This document shows, piece after piece, positions 43,333 to 49,756 of a DNA stretch of 64,000 nt. The stretch is from contig NZ_JACCFK010000001.1 in assembly GCF_013410405.1 (NCBI RefSeq), positions 744,001-808,000 of the forward strand, written 5' to 3'. The stretch's first letter is position 1; each line of letters begins with the position of its first letter. The notes beneath the pieces were generated by a model. That model searched no databases and was not told where the DNA came from. It saw only the letters and a list, made by a program, of their open reading frames with translations. The position numbers and the translations under genes are program-made. This DNA comes from Amycolatopsis endophytica (lineage in GTDB: Bacteria > Actinomycetota > Actinomycetes > Mycobacteriales > Pseudonocardiaceae).

Positions 43333-44107
43333 CCAGCGCGCCCAGCCGCTGCCGCTCCGGTTGCAGCGTCGGCACGCCCGCCTCGGTGAACGGGGCGGCG
43401 GTCACCGGGCCCACGCACGCGCACACCACGTCCCCGCGCAGCGCGCGCAACAGCTCGTCGTAGGCGCCGCGCTCGCGGGCGAGGTCCAGCATGTTCGCGC
43501 TGGCCGGGGCGCTCGTGAAGGCGAGCGCCTGCACCCGGCCGTCGAGCACGCCGGCCAGCAGTTCGTGCGCCGGGTGCAGGTCCGAGGGCCACTCCCAGCG
43601 GTAGGGCTGGACCTCGATCAGCCGCGCCCCGGCCGCACGCAGCCGCGACACGTGCTCGGTCAGCGGCGACCCGTGCAGCTGGACCGCCACGCGCGCGCCC
43701 ACCACACCCGCCTCCAGGAGGTGGCCGAACAGCTCGCGATTGCTCTCCTCCGGCGCGGCCCATTCCTCGGTGAGACCGAGCCCGCGCACCGCGCCCTTGC
43801 CTTTCGGGCCGCGGACGAACACCCGCGCCCTGGTCAGCGACGCGAGCAGCGGATCACGCAGCCCCCAGCCCTCGGCGGCCTCCATCCAGCCGCGGAAACC
43901 GGCGCCGGTGGTGACCGCGAGGAGGTCCAGCGGCTCGGCCAGCACCTCCTCGGTCGCGGCGCGCAGCCGCTCGTCGCCGGGCAGCGGCACGATGTGGATC
44001 AGCGGCGCGTGCCGCACGGTGGCGCCGTTGCGTTCCAGCGCGCCGATGAACTCCTCGGCACGCCGTTCCGCGGTGACGCCGATCGTGATCCCGCTCAGAT
44101 CACCCAT
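43292..44107 (-). CDS. Uroporphyrinogen-III synthase-like protein (HemD fold, no regulator domain)
   Basis: The 271-residue HemD-fold protein has ITIGVTAERRAEEF at the N-terminus, TTGAGFRGWMEAAEGWG (about residues 75-91), VAVQLHG near 145 and LAFTSAPASANMLDL near 193. It is paralogous to the first ~260 residues of the protein at 48312-49424. It lacks the C-terminal winged helix of that paralogue and is not next to hemB or hemC. ATG 44107 overlaps the upstream WYL regulator gene by 8 bp, so the two are cotranscribed. True synthase activity is uncertain. Confidence 0.78.
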   Translation of the reverse strand: MGDLSGITIGVTAERRAEEFIGALERNGATVRHAPLIHIVPLPGDERLRAATEEVLAEPLDLLAVTTGAGFRGWMEAAEGWGLRDPLLASLTRARVFVRGPKGKGAVRGLGLTEEWAAPEESNRELFGHLLEAGVVGARVAVQLHGSPLTEHVSRLRAAGARLIEVQPYRWEWPSDLHPAHELLAGVLDGRVQALAFTSAPASANMLDLARERGAYDELLRALRGDVVCACVGPVTAAPFTEAGVPTLQPERQRLGALVKLLVSELGPPRG

Positions 44108-45062
44108 AGAACGCACCCATCCGGTCGATCGCCGCCGCCACCTGGTCGCGGAGGTCGGCGGGTTCGAGCACCCGCAGTTCGGGCCCGAACCGCAGCAGCT
44201 CCCCGAGCGCCGGGGCGCCGGGCTCCACCGGTAACTCCACGCGCAACCACCCGTCCTCGTCCGGGACCTCGGTGCACTCCCGCAGCGCGCGGGCACCCAC
44301 CGCTCCCAGGTAGAACGGTACGAGGTCGCGGCCGAGCGGGGAAAGCCGCACCACGGCCACCCGTGGGTACAGGCGCCGTTCGAACTGCTCCGACCACTCC
44401 CGCCAGTAGGCGGTGAGGTCGAAGTCGGGGCGCTCGAAGGGAGCGCCGGGTTCGAGGTCGTGGATCCGCGAGACCCGGTAGGTCCGGTTCGCGCCGTCGC
44501 AGCGCGCGGCGAGGTACCAGTTCCCGGCCTTGAGGATCAGCCCGAGCGGCTCCAGGACGCGGTCCGTCTCGCTGCCGTCCCACCGGCGGTACCGCACGGT
44601 CACCCGCCGCGAGTCCCACACCGCCTGCGCCACCTCGGCGAGCACCGGCAGGCTTTCGATGCCGCGGAACCAGCCGGGCACGTCGAGCAGGAACCGTTCG
44701 GCGACCTTGCCCGCGCGGGTGCGCAGCTCGTCCGGCAGCGCGGCGTAAAGCTTGAGCTGCGCGGCCGTCAGCACCGTGCCCAGGCCCAGTTCGGCGGCCG
44801 CGTCCGGCAGCCCGGCCAGCGGCAGCGACTGGGCCTCCTCCCCGGTCAGGCCGGTCAGCCGCGTGCGGTAGCCGTCGAGCAGCCGGTAGCCGCCGGCCCG
44901 CCCGCGCTCGGCGTACACCGGCACCCCGGCGGCCGACAGCGAGTCGATGTCCCGGTACACGGTCCGCACCGACACTTCGAGCTCGTCGGCCAGCTCCTCG
45001 GCGGTCATCCGGCCACGGCTCTGCAACAGCAGCAGCACCGACAGCAACCTGCTCGCACGCAC
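44100..45062 (-). CDS. WYL-domain transcriptional regulator (YafY/DeoR-like)
   Basis: The 320-residue regulator has an N-terminal winged helix (RASRLLSVLLLLQSRGRM, TAEELADELEVSVRTVYRDI; about residues 1-60). A WYL domain follows at about 135-220 with RRWDGSETDRVLEPLGLILKAGNWYLAARCDG described by its GNWYL core, then a WCX-like C-terminal part. The GTG at 45062 lies six bases after GATACT. A 19-bp palindrome in the divergent promoter region is the likely operator; the DUF3224 and AlkZ-like genes are likely targets. Confidence 0.85.
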   Translation of the reverse strand: MRASRLLSVLLLLQSRGRMTAEELADELEVSVRTVYRDIDSLSAAGVPVYAERGRAGGYRLLDGYRTRLTGLTGEEAQSLPLAGLPDAAAELGLGTVLTAAQLKLYAALPDELRTRAGKVAERFLLDVPGWFRGIESLPVLAEVAQAVWDSRRVTVRYRRWDGSETDRVLEPLGLILKAGNWYLAARCDGANRTYRVSRIHDLEPGAPFERPDFDLTAYWREWSEQFERRLYPRVAVVRLSPLGRDLVPFYLGAVGARALRECTEVPDEDGWLRVELPVEPGAPALGELLRFGPELRVLEPADLRDQVAAAIDRMGAFYG

Positions 45063-45083
45063 CGATCCAGTATCTCCGAAAAA

Positions 45084-45102
45084 CCTGACAGAAGATGTCA
45101 GG
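45084..45102. promoter_or_regulatory. Operator palindrome between WYL regulator and DUF3224 gene
   Basis: CCTGACA (45084-45090), GAAGA, TGTCAGG (45096-45102) is a perfect 7-5-7 inverted repeat. It lies in the 61-bp gap between divergent starts, about 10 bases from each -10-like box (45069-45074 and 45112-45117). It is well placed for repression of both by the WYL protein. Confidence 0.7.
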
Positions 45103-45123
45103 TCAGGATCGCAGACTGGGGGC

Positions 45124-45516
45124 ATGACGAACACTTTCACCATGCGCAGCTGGGACGAGACGGTTGTCAGCGGCCCTGCGGATGGCCCGCGTTACGCTCA
45201 CGCGCACTGCACGTTCACGTACTCGGGCCTGATCGAGGGCGAGTCGGTGTGCGAGTACCTGCTGTACTACCCGGGCGAGGGTTTCACCGGCAGCGGGCAG
45301 ACCGCGCCGGGATTCGAGCGGATCGAGGGCAGTGTGGACGGGCGGAAGGGCAGCTTCGTGATCCGGCACGACGTGTCCTACGGCGCGGACGGGGTCCACG
45401 GCACGTTCACCGTCGTCGAGGGCTCGGGCACCGGTGAGCTGGCGGGCCTGCGCGGCACCGGCACGATCGGAGGAGCGAGCGAGACGATGAACTACACCTT
45501 CGACCACCAACTGTGA
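45124..45516 (+). CDS. DUF3224 protein
   Basis: The 130-residue soluble beta-rich protein (MTNTFTMRSWDETVV, HCTFTYSGLIEGESVCEYLL, GYPGEGF-type blocks) belongs to DUF3224, an allene-oxide-cyclase/dirigent-like barrel of unknown activity. It stands divergent from a WYL regulator and overlaps the stop/start (TGATG) of the downstream AlkZ-like gene. CAGACT lies six bases before the ATG, so a leaderless start is likely. The residue at the barrel centre could bind a small ligand, but that is inference. Confidence 0.82.
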   Translation: MTNTFTMRSWDETVVSGPADGPRYAHAHCTFTYSGLIEGESVCEYLLYYPGEGFTGSGQTAPGFERIEGSVDGRKGSFVIRHDVSYGADGVHGTFTVVEGSGTGELAGLRGTGTIGGASETMNYTFDHQL

Positions 45517-46637
45517 TGCCCGAGGTCGGCCGCGAGCAGGTGCTCGCCCACCGGATCGCCGCACAGGGCCTGCACCGCGACCGGCCGGACCCGGCCGGGC
45601 TCGCGGTGTTCGACCTCGGCCTGCAGAGCACCCAGCGGGACACGGCGGCGATCTCCCTCGCGGCACGCCTGCCCGGCCCGGTCACCGAGGAGTCCATTGT
45701 GGAGGACTCGCGGTTCGTGCTGGCGTGGACGCACCGCGGGGCGCCGCATTTCCACCGGGCCGACGGGATCGGCCGGGTCGCCGCGGCGCTGGTCCCGCTC
45801 GGCGAGGACGACGCGATGGCGCGGATGCAGTGGCAGCGCAAGCAGGTCGAGGCCGCCGGGATGGGCGCGCTGGACGGGTTGTTCACCGCGGCGAAGGCGT
45901 TGCGGAAGGTCGTCACCGGTGTGATGAGCAAGGGCGCGGCGAGCGAGGCGATCACGAAGATCATCCCGGACGGCCTGTCGTACTGGTGCCGGGTTTGCGG
46001 GGCGACGCACGTCCTGGAACAGCTCATGCGGCTGGCGGCGATCCACGGCGGCGTGCGTTTGGAGGCGGGCGCGCAGCCCGCGACGCTGGCGCCGCTGGAC
46101 GGGCGCCCCCGGATGCGGACCACACCGGACCCGGCCGCGGCGGCGTCGGTCGTGCGCGACTACCTGCACCTGCATGGCCCGGCGACGGCGAAGGAGGCGG
46201 CGGGGTTCGTCGGCACGACGGTGTCCGTGGTGAAGCGCATATGGCCGGACGAGCTGACCGAGGTCCGGGTGGACGGGCGGAAGGCGTTCCTCCCGGTTCG
46301 CGACGTGGCCGCGCTGGAGAACCCGCCGGAGCCGGACGTGGTGCGGTTGCTGCCGCCGTGGGACCCGTTCCTGCAGTCCCGCGACCGGTCCCTGCTGGTG
46401 CCGGACCGCGCGCGGCAGAAGGAGGTGTGGCGGATCCTGGGCAATCCGGGCGTGCTGCTCGCCGACGGTGAAGTGGCCGGGGTGTGGCGGTCCAAGGGCA
46501 GTGGCCGGAAGCGGCTGGACTTCACGATCACCGCGTTCGACCCGCTGCCGCCCGCCGTCCGCAAGGCCGCGGAGGACGAAGCCGAGCGCGTGGCGAAGAC
46601 ACGCGGGTTCGCCGATCTGCGGGTGAGCTGGGACTGA
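45516..46637 (+). CDS. AlkZ-like winged-helix DNA-binding protein (HTH_42 family)
   Basis: The 373-residue protein resembles the winged-helix AlkX/AlkZ/YcaQ group: LGLQSTQRDTAAISLAAR near the N-terminus (the QxQ-type catalytic region reads QSTQ), RFVLAWTHRGAPHFH, then three wing-helix segments ending with PPWDPFLQSRDRSLLV and DLRVSWD. AlkZ-type members unhook interstrand crosslinks as DNA glycosylases; other members lack known activity. ATG 45516 overlaps the DUF3224 stop (TGATG); GTG 45513 is an alternative. It likely shares the WYL-regulated transcript. Confidence 0.8.
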   Translation: MPEVGREQVLAHRIAAQGLHRDRPDPAGLAVFDLGLQSTQRDTAAISLAARLPGPVTEESIVEDSRFVLAWTHRGAPHFHRADGIGRVAAALVPLGEDDAMARMQWQRKQVEAAGMGALDGLFTAAKALRKVVTGVMSKGAASEAITKIIPDGLSYWCRVCGATHVLEQLMRLAAIHGGVRLEAGAQPATLAPLDGRPRMRTTPDPAAAASVVRDYLHLHGPATAKEAAGFVGTTVSVVKRIWPDELTEVRVDGRKAFLPVRDVAALENPPEPDVVRLLPPWDPFLQSRDRSLLVPDRARQKEVWRILGNPGVLLADGEVAGVWRSKGSGRKRLDFTITAFDPLPPAVRKAAEDEAERVAKTRGFADLRVSWD

Positions 46638-46644
46638 GTCCTGC

Positions 46645-46800
46645 TCACAACCAGTCGCCGAAACCGTGGTGGTGGAAGCCGTCGAGGAGGGTGTCGGCCA
46701 GGATCGCGCCGCCGACGCCCGCCACGAGCGCCGTCTTCCACCACGGCGTGCTGTACCCCGCGCGTCCCCCGACGTGCCGCCCGGACAGCAGTAGGGCGTC
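46645..46800 (-). pseudogene. Small conserved reading frame without a usable start codon
   Basis: The C-terminal part GYSTPWWKTALVAGVGG, AILADTLLDGFHHHGFGDWL reads like a small actinobacterial membrane protein (basic lead, one hydrophobic helix, His/Gly-rich tail). Going upstream in this frame there is no ATG, GTG or TTG before the stop region of the neighbouring SDR gene at 46854. Either it starts at a CTG (46791 or 46788), or the 5' end was lost or frameshifted. It converges with the AlkZ-like gene 7 bases away. Confidence 0.45.
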
Positions 46801-46853
46801 GCGTCGCCGGGGCGCGGTAAGGCGATGAGCGTGAGCTACGAGTGAACCATGAG

Positions 46854-47594
46854 TCAGCGCAGGGCACTGCCGACGCTGATCCCGCCGTCCACGTCGAGCA
46901 CGACGCCGGTCACGTACCCGGCCGCCTCGGAGCACAGGAAGGCCGCGGCCTCGGCGATGTCGGCCGGGTCGCCGATATGGCCCACCGGCACCCGCGCGGC
47001 GAGCTTCGCGCGGGCCGCGTCGTCCATGGAGGCCAGCATCGGCGTGTCGATCAGCCCGGGCGCGATGGCGTTGGAGGTGACGCCGTGCGCTGCCCCTTCC
47101 AGCGCGATGGTGCGTGCCATCCCGACCACTCCGGCCTTCGCGGCGGCGTAGTTGGCCTGCCCGAAGTTGCCGCGCCAGCACATCGACGAGAACGACAGGA
47201 GCCGCCCGTACCCGCGCCGCTTCATCTCCGGGAACACGGCCCGGCTGCAGTTGAACATGCCGCGCAGGCTGACGTTCAGCACCGCGTCCCACTCGTCGTC
47301 GGTCATGCGCTCCAGGCGGTTGTCCCGGATCACGCCCGCGTTGTTGACCAGCACGTCGATCCGGCCGAACTCGAACATCGCCTCGGCCACCCACGCGCTG
47401 ACCTGCTCCGCGTCGGACACGTCGACCGCCGAGGCCCGCACGTCGATGCAGTCGGCCGCGGTCTCCTTGACCGCGCCCTCGTTGACGTCGCACAACGCGA
47501 GCGACGCGCCCTCGTCGGCGAACCGGTGCGCCATGGCACGGCCGAGCCCCTGCCCGGCGCCGGTGATCAGAACGACCCTGTTCACGTAACGCAT
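46854..47594 (-). CDS. FabG-like short-chain dehydrogenase/reductase
   Basis: The 246-residue SDR has all classical motifs: TGAGQGLG at residues 11-18, NNAGVIRDNRLERM near 88, catalytic Ser in SFSSM and YAAAK near 150-154, and PGLIDTPML. It resembles 3-oxoacyl-ACP reductases. It follows the nitrate operon in the same direction but has its own palindromic control site and -10 (TAGTTT on the minus strand) 12 bases before ATG 47594, so it may be transcribed separately. Substrate unknown. Confidence 0.87.
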   Translation of the reverse strand: MRYVNRVVLITGAGQGLGRAMAHRFADEGASLALCDVNEGAVKETAADCIDVRASAVDVSDAEQVSAWVAEAMFEFGRIDVLVNNAGVIRDNRLERMTDDEWDAVLNVSLRGMFNCSRAVFPEMKRRGYGRLLSFSSMCWRGNFGQANYAAAKAGVVGMARTIALEGAAHGVTSNAIAPGLIDTPMLASMDDAARAKLAARVPVGHIGDPADIAEAAAFLCSEAAGYVTGVVLDVDGGISVGSALR

Positions 47595-47599
47595 CACAA

Positions 47600-47617
47600 A
47601 AACAGAAACTACTGTTT
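47600..47617. promoter_or_regulatory. Palindromic operator upstream of FabG-like gene
   Basis: AAACAG-AAACTA-CTGTTT is a perfect 6-6-6 inverted repeat ending six bases before the ATG and covering the -10 region. The A/T-rich composition stands out. No dedicated regulator is adjacent; a TetR-type site is plausible. Confidence 0.6.
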
Positions 47618-47637
47618 CATCTACCGAACCACAAGGG

Positions 47638-48315
47638 TCAAGCCGCCACTGCCGGTTCCCGCCGCGCCCGCCGGTACCGCGCCAGCACCAGACCGGCCAC
47701 GTCCGGGTGCACGCCGAGCGGGTCCGCGACCACGTCGGCACCCGCCTGAAGCACCTTGCGCTGGAACAGCCCCGGCGCGAGCAGCCACGAAGCCACCGCC
47801 ACCCGGCGCCCGCGCGCCTGCGCCACCGCTTCGGCGATCGTCGGCCGGGCGGTCGCCACGTAACCGGCCCGGACCGGCGTACCCAGCAGATCCGCCAGTT
47901 GACCGGCCGCGCACCGGACCTCGGCCAGCGCACGCGGATCACTGGACCCGGCCGCGGCGAGCACCACCGCGTCGCCCTCGCGATAACCCGCCCGGGCGAG
48001 CCGGTCACGCATCACGCCGACCAGCTCCGGCGCGGGACCGAACGGATCGGCCAGCAGGGCGTCGCGGTGCTTGCTCGCCGCCATCTGCGCGGGAATGTCG
48101 GTCCGCACGTGGTAGCCGGCCGCGAGGAACGCGGGCACGACGACCGCCTGGTGGCCACGTACCGAGTCGAGCACCGTGGTCACGTCGGGCTGCCGGACGT
48201 CGGCGTAGGCGACGCGCACCGGCACCGGCGTCTCCGCCCGCACCAGTTCCGCCAGCTCCTCCACCACGCGCGCGCCGTGCGGGTCGCGGGTTCCGTGTGC
48301 CGCCAGGACGATCAC
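47638..48315 (-). CDS. sirB: Sirohydrochlorin chelatase / CbiX-like protein
   Basis: The 225-residue protein has the CbiX/SirB fold duplicated within it: LAAHGTRDPHG at the N-terminus (metal-binding His), VVVPAFLAAGYHVRTDIP (about residues 58-75, second His) and the C-terminal VASWLLAPGLFQRK. It inserts iron into sirohydrochlorin to make sirohaem, the prosthetic group of the nitrite reductase encoded three genes upstream. The GTG at 48315 overlaps the regulator stop (GTGA). It is the last gene of the nitrate operon; a 43-bp gap with an operator separates it from the SDR gene. Confidence 0.88.
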   Translation of the reverse strand: MIVLAAHGTRDPHGARVVEELAELVRAETPVPVRVAYADVRQPDVTTVLDSVRGHQAVVVPAFLAAGYHVRTDIPAQMAASKHRDALLADPFGPAPELVGVMRDRLARAGYREGDAVVLAAAGSSDPRALAEVRCAAGQLADLLGTPVRAGYVATARPTIAEAVAQARGRRVAVASWLLAPGLFQRKVLQAGADVVADPLGVHPDVAGLVLARYRRARREPAVAA

Positions 48316-49424
48316 CGTTCCACCGCCAGCCGGTATCCGCGCTTCACCACGGTCTGCACGAGCTTCCCCTCCCCGAGCGACGTCCGCAGCCGCCCGATCG
48401 CGGTTTCCACCGCGTGTTCCTCACCACCGCCGGGCAGTGCTGCCGTCAGCTCGCGCCGCGACACCACCCGGCCCGGCTCACGGGCCAGCGCCCGCAGCAC
48501 CGCCATCGGCGCCGGCGGCACCTCCCGCAGCTGACCGTCCACAATGACCGCCTGCCCGCGCAGCTCGACCACACAACCAGCTGCGCACAGCCTCGGTGAC
48601 CGTTCCACCAGCGCCTGCGCCACCGTCCGCGCCAACGCGCCGATCCGCGCCCGCTCCGGTTGCATGGTCGGGATTCCGACCGCGGCCAGCGGCGCCGCCG
48701 TGATCGGGCCGACGCACGCGACCAGCACCCGGTGCGTCAGCGCCCCGACCAGCGGCCCGAGACGCCCGGTGCGCCTGGCCATCGCCAGTGTGCTCGCCGC
48801 GGCCGGTGCGCTGGTGAACGGCATCGCGTCCACCGAGCCGTCCAGCACGGCATCGATCAGCCGGTCCAGCGGTCCCGGATCGGACGGCCCGACCCAGCGG
48901 TAGACCGGCACCTCGATCACCTCGGCGCCCGAGTCCCGCAACGACTCCACGAAATACGGCAGCGGTTCGCCGTGCAGCTGCACCGCGATCCGACATCCCT
49001 CCACTCCGGACTCCAGCAGGTGCTGCAACAGTTCGGCGCTGCTCTCCGACGCGGGTGAATAGACCTCCGACAGCCCGGCCGCGCGGATCGCCCCGCGTGC
49101 CTTCGGGCCGCGGGCCAGCAGCGACGCCTTGTCCAGGCAGCCGACCAGCTCCTCGCCCAGCCCCCAGCCCTCCGCGGCCTCGACCCAGCCGCGGAACCCG
49201 ATCCCGGTGGTCGCGACCACGATGTCGGCCGGCTCCGCCAGCATCCGCACCGTCGCGGCGTGCAGTTCGGTGTCGTCGGCCAGCGGCACGATCCGGATGG
49301 CGGGCCCGTACCGCACGGTCGCGCCCTTGCGCACCAGGAGCGCACCGAGCTCGTCCGCCCGGCGCGCGGCGGTGATGCCCACCGCGAAGCCGGCCAGCGG
49401 ATGGGTCGGCGCGGGGTCGGTCAT
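48312..49424 (-). CDS. HemD-winged-helix fusion, probable nitrate assimilation regulator (NnaR-like)
   Basis: The 370-residue protein has an N-terminal uroporphyrinogen-III synthase fold (about residues 10-260: VGITAARRADE, TTGIGFRGWVEAAEGWG, FTSAPAAAS) fused to a C-terminal OmpR-type winged helix (about 285-370: PAPMAVLRALAREPGRVVSRREL, VKRGYRLAV). This architecture is that of NnaR in mycobacteria and Streptomyces, which activates nitrate/nitrite genes together with GlnR and may sense a tetrapyrrole. It overlaps both nirD and sirB by 4 bp. Confidence 0.87.
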   Translation of the reverse strand: MTDPAPTHPLAGFAVGITAARRADELGALLVRKGATVRYGPAIRIVPLADDTELHAATVRMLAEPADIVVATTGIGFRGWVEAAEGWGLGEELVGCLDKASLLARGPKARGAIRAAGLSEVYSPASESSAELLQHLLESGVEGCRIAVQLHGEPLPYFVESLRDSGAEVIEVPVYRWVGPSDPGPLDRLIDAVLDGSVDAMPFTSAPAAASTLAMARRTGRLGPLVGALTHRVLVACVGPITAAPLAAVGIPTMQPERARIGALARTVAQALVERSPRLCAAGCVVELRGQAVIVDGQLREVPPAPMAVLRALAREPGRVVSRRELTAALPGGGEEHAVETAIGRLRTSLGEGKLVQTVVKRGYRLAVER

Positions 49425-49756
49425 GGCTGGAGGTACACCATGCCCTCGACCACGCTCACCGGATACGTGCGCACGGCCACCGTCTCGTCCTCCAGTGAGT
49501 GGCCGGTGGCCAGCTCGAACCGGTGCTTGAGCATCGGCGACGCGACGTACGGCACACCACGGACGTCACCGATGATCCCGCGCGACAGCACCGCTGCCCT
49601 GGTGAACGGATCCACATTGGACAGGGCGTAGACGTCACCGCCCACGGTCCGGAACACCGCCACCTGCCGCCCGTCCGGCAGCAGCGCGGCGGCCCCGCGC
49701 CCCGGAACCAGGCGGTCGACCGGGCAGATCTCCACCACCGTCTGCACAGCCGTCAT
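49421..49756 (-). CDS. nirD: Nitrite reductase small subunit NirD
   Basis: The 111-residue Rieske-fold protein lacks Rieske ligands (no CxH pairs), as usual for NirD. ALSNVDPFTRAAVLSRGIIGD and VASPMLKHRFELATG (about residues 46-85) are the family blocks. It associates with NirB in NADH-dependent assimilatory nitrite reductase. Both ends are coupled by 4-bp overlaps (ATGA) to nirB and to the HemD-winged-helix regulator. Confidence 0.92.
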   Translation of the reverse strand: MTAVQTVVEICPVDRLVPGRGAAALLPDGRQVAVFRTVGGDVYALSNVDPFTRAAVLSRGIIGDVRGVPYVASPMLKHRFELATGHSLEDETVAVRTYPVSVVEGMVYLQP

